This document shows, piece by piece, positions 1 to 8,292 of a stretch of 64,000 nucleotides of DNA (positions are counted from its first letter, which is position 1; each line of letters begins with the position of its first letter). The translations under genes were made by a program, and so were the position numbers. The stretch is from Treponema sp. (GTDB taxonomy: Bacteria; Spirochaetota; Spirochaetia; Treponematales; Treponemataceae), in the NCBI GenBank assembly GCA_017470605.1, contig JAFUYH010000042.1, forward strand, positions 50,493 to 114,492, in the 5' to 3' direction. The notes beneath the pieces are model-generated. The model was not told the DNA's origin. It saw only the letters and a list, made by a program, of their open reading frames with translations, and did no database searches.

Positions 1-374
1 TTGCATGGGTACAGGTAAAAGAATATCCTCGTAATGAGGCAACCCGTAAGGAAATATTTTCCTTATATCAGAGAGCCTGCATGGTTGGAAGGCATAAAAT
101 GTATGCCCGCGAAAGCGATGAAGGTTCAACTGCAAGCTGTTTCCCTCTGGTCTTGAACAGTTCATTTAAAGATGTAAAGCAGTATACTGCAAAGAAAGAT
201 ATTGAAATTCAGCCAGCCTATGAAGGCTCTGTTATTGCAATGGAAGATTCTTTGTCTGAAAAATGCATACATGCAAAGTCCTTGCTTTTGCGATGCGTTC
301 ACATTCCTTTGTATCCTCGTTTAACTCATGCTGAAAGTGCAAAGATTGTGAAGGTTTTGGGCTCCTTGCCGTAA
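1..374 (+). CDS. DegT/DnrJ/EryC1-type aminotransferase, C-terminal part (5'-truncated by window edge)
   Basis: The frame is open from base 3 to the stop at 372-374, so only the last ~123 residues are visible. The closing part (IPLYPRLTHAESAKIVKVL) resembles the C-terminus of PLP-dependent sugar aminotransferases of the DegT family, where a similar 'lPlyP.lt..e...i...l' pattern is common. The PLP lysine and the catalytic core lie outside the window, so the family call rests on the tail alone. The stop is 19 bases before nadK, which suggests co-transcription. An internal ATG at 81 is not the true start. The gene could also be an unrelated protein with a similar tail. Confidence 0.5.
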   Translation, partial: AWVQVKEYPRNEATRKEIFSLYQRACMVGRHKMYARESDEGSTASCFPLVLNSSFKDVKQYTAKKDIEIQPAYEGSVIAMEDSLSEKCIHAKSLLLRCVHIPLYPRLTHAESAKIVKVLGSLP

Positions 375-393
375 TAAGGTAAACAGGGGTGAC

Positions 394-1236
394 ATGAAAA
401 AGGTTCTTGTTATCGTAAATATAAGCAAAGACGAATCTTTAACTCTTGCAGAAAAAATTGATTTGTTTTTGAAGAATCAGGGAATAGAAACTGTCTTGTA
501 TGATTTTGATGGATTTGCAGGAGAAGTTTCTTTTTCTGGTTATGACCTTGTTATAACTCTTGGTGGAGACGGAACTGTTCTTTTTGCTGCTAGAAATGCA
601 GTTGTAGAGGACATTCCTGTTTTTCCTGTAAATTTTGGGCAATTCGGCTTTATTGCTTCCGTGCAGCCAGAAAACTGGCAGACAGCTTTAGAACAGTGTC
701 TTGCAGGAGACTCTGTTCTGGAAGAGCGTTCGATGCTGCTGGTTAATGTGTTTAGAGAAAACAAATGTGTCTATACCTCTTTAGGTCTGAATGATGCAGT
801 GATTTTTGGGAAACGCGGAGCGAGCACGATTTCTCTTGATGTGAATTATGACGGACTGCCCTTGTGTAAATTAAAATCTGACGGTGTAATTGTTGCCACT
901 TCAACTGGTTCTACAGCATATTCAGCTGCTGCAGGAGGTCCGATTCTTTCTCCTACGCTTGATGCTTATGTTTTTACACCTATAAATTCATTTTCTCTTT
1001 CAAGCCGGCCTATTGTGCTTGGAATGGAAAAGACAATTACTATAACAGTTGGAAAAAGCAGGACTAAAGACTATGCTGTTACAGTTGACGGACAGGAGGC
1101 TTTTTCCTTACAGTTATCAGACAGGGTAGAAGTAAGCCGGTTTAAGAAGGACGTAAAACTTCTTTGTGCAACTGAAGAAAAATTCTACGGTGCATTGCGG
1201 TCAAAATTGAACTGGTCTGGAGGACCTTATGCTTGA
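394..1236 (+). CDS. nadK: NAD kinase
   Basis: The product is predicted to phosphorylate NAD to NADP in the cytoplasm. The 280 residues show the family signature GGDGT near residue 57, followed by the NFGQFGFIA segment that corresponds to the usual NxGxLGFL. A second conserved block (KSDGVIVATSTGSTAYS) near residue 165 forms the nucleotide site, and a C-terminal VDGQE block follows. Length is normal for bacterial NadK. The ATG follows a GGGGTGA ribosome site. The end overlaps recN by 8 bases, so the two are translationally linked; a nadK-recN pair is also found in other bacteria. Confidence 0.95.
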   Translation: MKKVLVIVNISKDESLTLAEKIDLFLKNQGIETVLYDFDGFAGEVSFSGYDLVITLGGDGTVLFAARNAVVEDIPVFPVNFGQFGFIASVQPENWQTALEQCLAGDSVLEERSMLLVNVFRENKCVYTSLGLNDAVIFGKRGASTISLDVNYDGLPLCKLKSDGVIVATSTGSTAYSAAAGGPILSPTLDAYVFTPINSFSLSSRPIVLGMEKTITITVGKSRTKDYAVTVDGQEAFSLQLSDRVEVSRFKKDVKLLCATEEKFYGALRSKLNWSGGPYA

Positions 1237-2965
1237 AGATTTGACAATTAAAGATTTTGCACTTATCGACTCTGATTATATCGAATTTAATAAAGGTTTT
1301 ACTGTTCTGTCTGGTGAAACAGGGGCTGGAAAATCAATCCTTATAGGAGCATTGTCTTTTCTTTTGGGAGGAAAGGCTGAAGTTCAGCAGATTAGGGCTG
1401 GAAAAAGTGAAGCCTCTGTGTCTGCAACCTTTTTTATAAATGATTCCTGTAGAAATAATCTTACTCCTGAAGATGAGGCGCTTTCTGCTTCTGAATGGCT
1501 TTATCTTCATGGTATTGAGATGGAAAATAACCGCGTAATTATGCGGCGTATTATACGTGATTCCGGCAAATCTGCCTCCTGGATTAATTCAACTCCTGTT
1601 ACACGTGCAGATTTGGCTCAGTTTTCTGCCTTCCTTGTTGATATTCATGGGCAGCATGAACATCAATCCTTAATGAAAGTTCCAGAACATAGAAAGTTTC
1701 TTGATGCAAGAGCGGGAATACAGAGTGATGTTTTCTCTTTTACAAAAAAATATGCCGAACTGGTTGAAAAACGAAGAAAACTTTCAGAACTTTCCATGTC
1801 TGATAAGGAAAGACTTCATAAACTTGATATGATGCAGTTTGCTGTTCAGGAAATACAGGAAGCAAAATTAAAGAAAGATGAAGACATTATGCTTGAAGAT
1901 GAACAGAATAAACTTTCTTCTTACGAAAAAATTTTTTCTGATGTGGAATCCGTTAATTCGGTTCTTTCTTCCGATGAAAGGTCAGTTATTCCTGTCTTAA
2001 AAAAGATTCTGAGGGAATCTCTGCATCTGTCTGAAATGGATAAATCGCTGGTTTCTCTTCATGAGCGTCTTGACTCAGCTTTTTATGAATTGTCTGATAT
2101 AGCCGACGAATATTCTTCATATCAAAATAAACTTGTTTTTGACCCAAACAGGCTGCAGGAAGTAGAAGAAAGGCTTTCTCTTATTTATAACCTCAAGAAA
2201 AAGTATGCATCTTCAATTAATGCCCCTCTTTCTGAAGTTTTTGACTATCAAAAAGAAGCTGAAAAATTCATAGAAGAAAATGAAGACAGTGATTCTGTCA
2301 GGGAAAAACTTGCGGCAGAAATAAAGAGCCTCGAAAAAGAAATTCTTGCTGCTGCGGATATCCTTTCAAAAAAACGTATTGCCGCAGCCGAACTTCTTAA
2401 TAAAGAAGTTTGCGCAATCCTTTCAAAACTTGGTATGGCTTCCACTCGTTTTCTTGTCAGTGTGAAACAAAAAGAAGGCTCTGCCGTGGAGCAGATGTGT
2501 GGCCCGTATGGTAAAGATGAGATTGAATTCCTTATAAGTGCAAATCCTGGAAATCCTCCTTTACCTCTGTCAAAAATTGCTTCTGGCGGTGAACTTTCAC
2601 GTGTAATGCTCGCCTTAAAAACCATATTTGCCCAGAACGATTCTGTAGACACCCTTATTTTTGATGAAGTCGATACAGGAATTGGCGGGGAAGTTGCCGT
2701 TGCTGTTGGCGCCCACATGAAAAATCTGGCAAAAAATCGTCAGGTTTTTGCTATTACACATCTAGCGAGTATCGCTGTTTATGCCGATAATCAGATTAAG
2801 ATAGAGAAGAGTGTGTCTGGAGAAATAACTTCATCTAACGTTTTTGTAGTTGAAGGGGAAGAACGTGTCGCTGAAATCGCAAGAATGCTTTCTGGCGATT
2901 CTGATACAGCACAGTCTCTGCAGCATGCCCGTTCACTTCTTGAAAGGTTCAGCGGAGGAATTTAA
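1229..2965 (+). CDS. recN: DNA repair protein RecN
   Basis: This is an SMC-like ATPase that acts early in recombinational repair of double-strand breaks. The N-terminus (MLEDLTIKDFALID) and the Walker A motif GETGAGKS at about residues 30-37 are typical of RecN. A central charged coiled-coil region (about residues 160-400) follows. The ABC signature SGGELSRVMLA and the Walker B stretch DTLIFDEVDTGIGG come near residues 450-485, then an AITHLASIA block. Length of 578 residues is normal. The start lies inside the 3' end of nadK, and the stop shares one base with the next ATG (TAATG). Confidence 0.96.
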   Translation: MLEDLTIKDFALIDSDYIEFNKGFTVLSGETGAGKSILIGALSFLLGGKAEVQQIRAGKSEASVSATFFINDSCRNNLTPEDEALSASEWLYLHGIEMENNRVIMRRIIRDSGKSASWINSTPVTRADLAQFSAFLVDIHGQHEHQSLMKVPEHRKFLDARAGIQSDVFSFTKKYAELVEKRRKLSELSMSDKERLHKLDMMQFAVQEIQEAKLKKDEDIMLEDEQNKLSSYEKIFSDVESVNSVLSSDERSVIPVLKKILRESLHLSEMDKSLVSLHERLDSAFYELSDIADEYSSYQNKLVFDPNRLQEVEERLSLIYNLKKKYASSINAPLSEVFDYQKEAEKFIEENEDSDSVREKLAAEIKSLEKEILAAADILSKKRIAAAELLNKEVCAILSKLGMASTRFLVSVKQKEGSAVEQMCGPYGKDEIEFLISANPGNPPLPLSKIASGGELSRVMLALKTIFAQNDSVDTLIFDEVDTGIGGEVAVAVGAHMKNLAKNRQVFAITHLASIAVYADNQIKIEKSVSGEITSSNVFVVEGEERVAEIARMLSGDSDTAQSLQHARSLLERFSGGI

Positions 2966-3768
2966 TGTCAAAGGTAACAGAAGAAGCAAGACTGCATTTT
3001 AATGAGGCAATCCAGCCTTATAAGGATAAAATTAATGCAACCCTTGAAAAAGAAAAAACTATGTCTAACGGGATGCATGAAGGCGATCTGGATTATGAAA
3101 ATAAAAAGCTTCTCTTGTGTGAGGATATGATTTATGTATCTTCTCTTTACATGGCCTTAAACAGCCTTTCCTTAAAGGTTATGGATGTAAAAAATAATGA
3201 TGCCCTTAATGATGCCAGAAAAATTCTTTACAAGGCCATAATTTACCTTGAAGATATTGTTACCGATGGCATTGATATTCCATATTCTGACCTTACTGAA
3301 AAACTGGAAAAACTGAGTAATGTTGCAATTGCCCGCCGCTATATGATTATCAGGAAACTTGGCCTTGCCATCAGCCTGTTAAAAGATGCTTTTGGCGATA
3401 ACAGTAAATGGCGATGGTCATTTGTAGAACTTGAAGGCCGCTTTACCACAGTTGCAAAAAATCTTCTTGACATGAAGGAGTGTGTTAAAGATTATTTTAA
3501 TCCTTCCAGCCTTCATTACGAAACTACAGTTTTATATGTTCGCCTTATAATTCAGCTTCTTGGAGATTCTGCAACTGCTTATCGTGATAAATATGAAATG
3601 TCAACCCGCCGAATTGATGACATGAGAAACGGTATTCGCTATCTGCTTGCCCTTAGAAAACTCTATATTGCAATTGGCAATGCAGAACAGGCAGAAGAAG
3701 CAAAAAGAAAGGCACTTGTCTGGAAAGACAAAATGGATGCCGACCACAAAAAAGGATTAAGCAATTAG
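2965..3768 (+). CDS. conserved spirochaete protein of unknown function
   Basis: The product has 267 residues, is soluble and mostly helical, and has no signal peptide or membrane segment. I recognise no catalytic motif. It is rich in charged residues and Leu/Ala heptad-like stretches; the last 70 residues (ALRKLYIAIGNAEQAEEAKR) look like a single TPR-like helical hairpin. It starts in the TAATG overlap with recN and is followed 3 bases later by an HD-domain gene, so it belongs to the nadK-recN operon. Function cannot be assigned from sequence alone. Confidence 0.75.
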   Translation: MSKVTEEARLHFNEAIQPYKDKINATLEKEKTMSNGMHEGDLDYENKKLLLCEDMIYVSSLYMALNSLSLKVMDVKNNDALNDARKILYKAIIYLEDIVTDGIDIPYSDLTEKLEKLSNVAIARRYMIIRKLGLAISLLKDAFGDNSKWRWSFVELEGRFTTVAKNLLDMKECVKDYFNPSSLHYETTVLYVRLIIQLLGDSATAYRDKYEMSTRRIDDMRNGIRYLLALRKLYIAIGNAEQAEEAKRKALVWKDKMDADHKKGLSN

Positions 3769-3771
3769 TTT

Positions 3772-4992
3772 ATGAACAAAGAATTTGCACTCAAAATATT
3801 TGAAGGTTTTTCTATTCAGCGATGGAATGACCTTGTTCGTCCATTTGATCTGGTTGAAATGGACAAAGCGGCAGAAAAAATGGTGCTGGCTTATATAATC
3901 GGTAAGTATGAAGAGCATAATGGTAAAAAAATTGACTGGCTCTGGATTATTTATGCGTCATTTTTTGACCTTTTGAGGAAAATCTCTTTATGTGATATTA
4001 AGGCGCCGGTTCAGCAAATGCTGAAAAAGGAATTTCCTGATGAATATATGCGATTGAATGAATGGGTGCTTAATCAATATAAAAATCTGATTGAAGATGA
4101 AGAACTATTTTCTAATTTTACAATTTATGTAGGTCAGAAAGCAGGCTCTTTTACATTGCCAGAAGAACTCAGGCATTCCCTGAAGGTTTATAATGCCGCT
4201 CATAAATATGCTACAATCAGAGAGATGGAAATGCTTTCTGTTGTAAATGAGCCGGAGCGCCTCTCTGAAATAAGGGTTGAACTGGAAGCAGAAATACAGC
4301 CTTATCTGGAGCTTGAAGGACTTCAGAAACTTATGACTCATCAAAAGGCCTTTCATTTTCTTTTAAAAATTGAACAGCTTCGTTTTCAAACCAGATGGAA
4401 TCAGACTCCGCGGGTTCCTGCAACTTCTGTTCTGGGACATTGTTTTTATGTTGCGATAATGACTCTTCTTCTTGGACGTGAATCAAATCCTCAGATGTGC
4501 AGCCGAAGAATTGTAAATAATTTTTTCAGTGCACTTTTTCACGATTTGCCCGAATCTGTTACCCGTGATATTATTTCTCCTGTAAAACAGGCTACAGATG
4601 ACCTGCCTAATATCGTAAAGAAAATTGAAGATGAAATTGTCAGTAAAGAACTTGTTCCTCTTATGGAGCCTTTTTTTGAAAAGGAATTAATTTATTATAC
4701 AAGCGACGAATTTACAAACCGTATTCTGGATAAAAACGGAAATATTAAGCATGTTACCTGGGAAGAACTGAACGATAAGTATAATTCTGAAGAATATAAT
4801 CCAATAGACGGAAGAATAGTTCGTGTTGCAGATCATTTTTCTGCATTAATGGAAGCGGATATTTCAATAAAACACGGAATTACTTCTTCTCATCTTACAG
4901 GTGGAAGGGAAGGAACTCTAAACCACTATAAGGAAGGCGAGATTATAAACGGAATTAATGTTCATGAATTTTTTACGCGTGTAATTTTCTAA
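3772..4992 (+). CDS. HD-domain hydrolase-like protein
   Basis: The 406-residue product carries an HD-type metal site spread over its second half: the His of LGHCFYVA, the pair in FHDLPESVTRD, and the Asp in RVADHFSALMEAD. This spacing (H, HD, D) is that of the HD/YfbR-like phosphohydrolases, which act on nucleotides or related phosphoesters. The first 200 residues are helical and have no family I recognise. It is cytoplasmic, with no signal peptide. The ATG is 3 bases after the previous stop, and it is the last gene of the tight nadK-recN run. The substrate is unknown. Confidence 0.8.
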   Translation: MNKEFALKIFEGFSIQRWNDLVRPFDLVEMDKAAEKMVLAYIIGKYEEHNGKKIDWLWIIYASFFDLLRKISLCDIKAPVQQMLKKEFPDEYMRLNEWVLNQYKNLIEDEELFSNFTIYVGQKAGSFTLPEELRHSLKVYNAAHKYATIREMEMLSVVNEPERLSEIRVELEAEIQPYLELEGLQKLMTHQKAFHFLLKIEQLRFQTRWNQTPRVPATSVLGHCFYVAIMTLLLGRESNPQMCSRRIVNNFFSALFHDLPESVTRDIISPVKQATDDLPNIVKKIEDEIVSKELVPLMEPFFEKELIYYTSDEFTNRILDKNGNIKHVTWEELNDKYNSEEYNPIDGRIVRVADHFSALMEADISIKHGITSSHLTGGREGTLNHYKEGEIINGINVHEFFTRVIF

Positions 4993-5027
4993 TAAAATAA
5001 AGCCGCTTTTCTGCCGATAATTAATTC

Positions 5028-5927
5028 ATGAATATGAATTGTCTTAAAAAATGCATGATTCTTGCATTGTTATTTATTTCCGCATTTCCTTTTTTTGCTG
5101 ACTCTACTTACAAAGTTGAAAAAGGTGATACTTTGTTTTCAATCAGCCGTAAATATCAAATTACCGTTGCAGAATTGCGGGCTGCAAATAATCTTTCAGA
5201 AAATGATGTTCTAAAAGCAGGACAGAAACTTGTTATTCCTGAAGCTGATATAGGAACTGCTGCAGCTCTTTCTACGACAAAAACATCAACAGCACCTGTA
5301 TCTTCAGAATTAAAAACAGTAATTTATACAGTTCAGAAGGGAGATACTCTTTACAGAATTGCAAGAAATAACGGTTTAACGGTTCCAGAACTTCTTGCCA
5401 TCAATAATCTGGATTCTACTGCCGTTATTAAAGTCGGTCAAAAGTTAAAGGTTAAGGCTGGAGAAAATCCTGTTGCGTCAAAACCTAGTGTAAAAACTGA
5501 AACTGTTGTAAAAGAAAGTGATTCAACTCCACCAGACACACGGACTTACGGCATTACTGTAAATGCTGATATGAATACAAGGTGGCCAGTTTCTAATCCT
5601 AAAATTACTCAGATAAAAGGAAAGGTTTCCGGAGTTCAGCTTTCTGCAAAGGAAAACGAACCTGTATTATGTATTCACGAAGGAACTGTAATGTATGTTG
5701 GTACATACCGCGGTTTTGGTCAGGTTCTCTTCATTCAGACAAAAACAGGTCTTATTTATGCATATACAGGCATGGGAACCGTAAAGGTTAAGAAAGGGGA
5801 TTACGCCCTTTCTGGTTCTGAAGTTGGTACTGCGGGAATTGACTCTATAAGCGGAAAACCTCAGATTACATTTATGGTTTTCCAGAACGGTCAGCCTATT
5901 GACCCTGCAAAAGCTCCAAGAAATTAA
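5028..5927 (+). CDS. LysM-LytM (M23-like) envelope protein, probably catalytically inactive
   Basis: A signal peptide (residues 1-24, ending near FPFFADS) is followed by two LysM peptidoglycan-binding repeats, YKVEKGDTLFSISRKYQ near 28-72 and YTVQKGDTLYRIARNNG near 98-143. The C-terminal 130 residues have the fold pattern of an M23/LytM domain (G.V.YVG..RGFGQVLFIQT). The zinc ligands are missing: the HxxxD position reads SGVQL, and the usual HxH near the strand YAYTGMG is absent. Such inactive LytM proteins (EnvC and NlpD in other bacteria) activate amidases; a cell-wall amidase is encoded at 45072. This partnership is inferred, not shown. Confidence 0.85.
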   Translation: MNMNCLKKCMILALLFISAFPFFADSTYKVEKGDTLFSISRKYQITVAELRAANNLSENDVLKAGQKLVIPEADIGTAAALSTTKTSTAPVSSELKTVIYTVQKGDTLYRIARNNGLTVPELLAINNLDSTAVIKVGQKLKVKAGENPVASKPSVKTETVVKESDSTPPDTRTYGITVNADMNTRWPVSNPKITQIKGKVSGVQLSAKENEPVLCIHEGTVMYVGTYRGFGQVLFIQTKTGLIYAYTGMGTVKVKKGDYALSGSEVGTAGIDSISGKPQITFMVFQNGQPIDPAKAPRN

Positions 5928-5930
5928 GTC

Positions 5931-6518
5931 TTAAAAAAGGAATTGCTGACCGCTTTCTCCATCGGGATACATACATTTCTTAAAAAGGTTCATGCAGGTG
6001 CGGGCATCGTCCAGAGCCCTGTGTGAAGACCCTTTATCAATGTTAAAATAGTCGGCTAAAAAATCAAGACGATGATGAGGAAGATTGGGAAATACTGCTC
6101 TTGAAAACTGAAGGGTGTCTATAAAACTGTTATTTGTTCTTTTTATTCCATTTCTGGCACATTCTGAATTTAAGAAATCAATATCGAACTGGGCATTATG
6201 TGCTACTATCACTGAATCGCCAAGAAAAGTAAGGAAATCTGGTAAAAGTTCTGAAATTGCCGGTTTTCCATCAATCATTTGATTTGTAATATGTGTTATT
6301 TGTGATATTTGAAGAGGAATGGAAGTTCCAGGATTAAACAGACTGCTCCATTGTGAAATTTCGCCGTTTTTATCAAATTTTATAGCACCAATTTCAATTA
6401 TTGTGGAATCAATAGGTCTTAATCCTGTAGTTTCTGTATCGAATGCAGTAAAAACTGTGCCTGCTTCGTAAAGCCGGTACAGTTTTTTGTATTCAGAAAG
6501 TTTTCTATTTTGCTGCAT
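5931..6518 (-). CDS. DEDDh 3'-5' exonuclease, DNA polymerase III epsilon-like
   Basis: The product of about 195 residues has the three exonuclease motifs: AFDTETTGL (ExoI, DxE), HNAQFDIDFL (ExoII) and HRALDDARTC (ExoIII, HxxxxD of the DEDDh class). It resembles DnaQ/PolC-type proofreading domains and stand-alone epsilon homologues. A TTG at 6521 could extend it by one codon, but the ATG at 6518 is the more ordinary start. Both lie within the 3' end of the upstream phosphohexomutase, so translation is coupled. It converges on the LysM gene with only 3 bases between stops and no room for a separate terminator. Confidence 0.9.
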   Translation of the reverse strand: MQQNRKLSEYKKLYRLYEAGTVFTAFDTETTGLRPIDSTIIEIGAIKFDKNGEISQWSSLFNPGTSIPLQISQITHITNQMIDGKPAISELLPDFLTFLGDSVIVAHNAQFDIDFLNSECARNGIKRTNNSFIDTLQFSRAVFPNLPHHRLDFLADYFNIDKGSSHRALDDARTCMNLFKKCMYPDGESGQQFLF

Positions 6519-8247
6519 CAATTATCTTCTGAATGTCAGCGGTAATTCCGTCACAAAGACTTGCTGCTTTTTTATGAGCATCTGCAAGCCATGCATCGCT
6601 ACCGTCTCCTGCTGGAATCATAGAGTTAATGTAGAACTTAATCTTTGGTTCTGTTCCAGATGGACGTGCACTTACAATAGTTCCGCTTTCCAGATAGAAC
6701 TGAAGAACATTGCTCTTTGGCAGATTTGGATCGTTCATGCAGTCACGAATCTTAAGAACTTTTTCTCCACCGAGAGTAGCCGGAGGATTTGAACGCATGG
6801 AAGCCATCATATTCTTCATTGTCTGTCCGCCAGAAGCTCCCGGGAAGTTCTGAGAAATTGCTCTGTCTTCAAAGTAACCGAATTCCTTATAAAGGTCATC
6901 AAGGTGTTCAAGAAGGCTCTTACCCTTGCTTCTCCAGTACATAATCATTTCTGCACACATTGCTGCTGCCGAAACACCGTCCTTATCCATTACTTCTTTT
7001 TCTACTTTATATCCGTAGCTTTCTTCAAGACCGAATACATAGTTTGCAGAACCATCTGCTTCAAATTTGTCTTCAACAGCGGCAATCCACTTAAAGCCTG
7101 TAAGACATTCCATCATCTTTACACCGTATTTTTTACAGATGTAATCACCAAATGGAGAGGTTACAATAGAGCGGATTACGGCAGGATTTGCCGGCATTTT
7201 TCCGAATTCTTTTCGGGAAAGAAGAACGTAATCCATAAGGAGGGCACCCATCTGGTTGCCGCTTAAAAGAACAAAGTTTCCGTCCTTGTCTGGGAAGGCA
7301 GTTCCAAAGCGGTCTGCATCCGGGTCAGTTGCCATAAGACCGTCTGCCTTTTCTTTTGTAGCAAGTTCAACAGCAAGTTTAAGGGCTGGCTTTTCTTCTG
7401 GATTTGGCTTTTCTACAGTAGGGAAGTTTCCGTCCGGCTGTCTCTGCTCTGGAACTGTAATTACTTTAAGTCCCAAATCTCCAAGAACTTTTTCTACATG
7501 CATAGCCCCTGTTCCATGAAGTGGTGTGTAAACAATGCGTACATCCTTAGCCTTTTCTTTAATCAGTTCTGGGCGGAACAGCTGCGCCTTACACATTTCC
7601 CAGAATTTTTCATCAATTTCTTTATCAATGATTTTAAGCATTCCAGACTTAAGGGCTTCTTCCTTAGACATTGTCTTTACATCTGAAACTTTATTTACTT
7701 CTTCAATAATTCCAACATCATGAGGTTCAATTACCTGCGCTCCGTTGTCCCAGTAGGCTTTATATCCATTGTACATTCTTGGGTTATGAGATGCGGTTAC
7801 AACTACACCAGTCTGTGCACCCAGAGTTTTGATTGCGAAAGAAAGTTCAGGAGTAGGGCGAAGTCCGCTGAAAAGGTAAGCCTTGATTCCGTTTGCTGCA
7901 AAAATAAGAGCGGTTGCTTCTGCAAAAACATCTGAATTAAGACGGCTGTCATAAGCAACAACAGCACTCAAAGTTCCGTCTTTAGCTTTTTCTGGAAATG
8001 CTTTAAGAACATAGTTTGCGAGTCCCTGTGTTGCAAGGTTTATTTCCAGTGTGTTCATGCGGTTTGTACCGCCGCCCATAATTCCGCGAAGACCGCCTGT
8101 TCCAAATTCCAGAGTCTGATAAAATCTATCTTCAAGTTCTTTATAATCTTCCTTAGCAATAAGTTCCTTTACTTCATTGCTGAAGCGTTCGTCTTTTTCA
8201 GCTTCAATATAAGCCTTAGCACGCTTCAAGATTTCTTCTTTTTCCAT
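6505..8247 (-). CDS. phosphoglucomutase/phosphomannomutase family protein (PgcA-like)
   Basis: This alpha-D-phosphohexomutase interconverts hexose 1- and 6-phosphates and supplies sugar nucleotides. The phosphoserine loop TASHNPRMYNGYK lies near residue 153, the metal loop DPDADR (in MATDPDADRFG) near 305, a sugar loop GLEESYG near 405, and the phosphate loop RPSGTEPK near 535. Length (~580) fits the long PgcA-type enzymes. An in-frame ATG at 8256 sits only 2 bases after an AGGAGG box, so I prefer the ATG at 8247, 11 bases from it. A paralogue lies just upstream, 45 bases away. Confidence 0.93.
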   Translation of the reverse strand: MEKEEILKRAKAYIEAEKDERFSNEVKELIAKEDYKELEDRFYQTLEFGTGGLRGIMGGGTNRMNTLEINLATQGLANYVLKAFPEKAKDGTLSAVVAYDSRLNSDVFAEATALIFAANGIKAYLFSGLRPTPELSFAIKTLGAQTGVVVTASHNPRMYNGYKAYWDNGAQVIEPHDVGIIEEVNKVSDVKTMSKEEALKSGMLKIIDKEIDEKFWEMCKAQLFRPELIKEKAKDVRIVYTPLHGTGAMHVEKVLGDLGLKVITVPEQRQPDGNFPTVEKPNPEEKPALKLAVELATKEKADGLMATDPDADRFGTAFPDKDGNFVLLSGNQMGALLMDYVLLSRKEFGKMPANPAVIRSIVTSPFGDYICKKYGVKMMECLTGFKWIAAVEDKFEADGSANYVFGLEESYGYKVEKEVMDKDGVSAAAMCAEMIMYWRSKGKSLLEHLDDLYKEFGYFEDRAISQNFPGASGGQTMKNMMASMRSNPPATLGGEKVLKIRDCMNDPNLPKSNVLQFYLESGTIVSARPSGTEPKIKFYINSMIPAGDGSDAWLADAHKKAASLCDGITADIQKIIDAAK

Positions 8248-8292
8248 AATCCTCATATCCTCCTGTTATGGCCTGGTTAGTCTATTCTAATA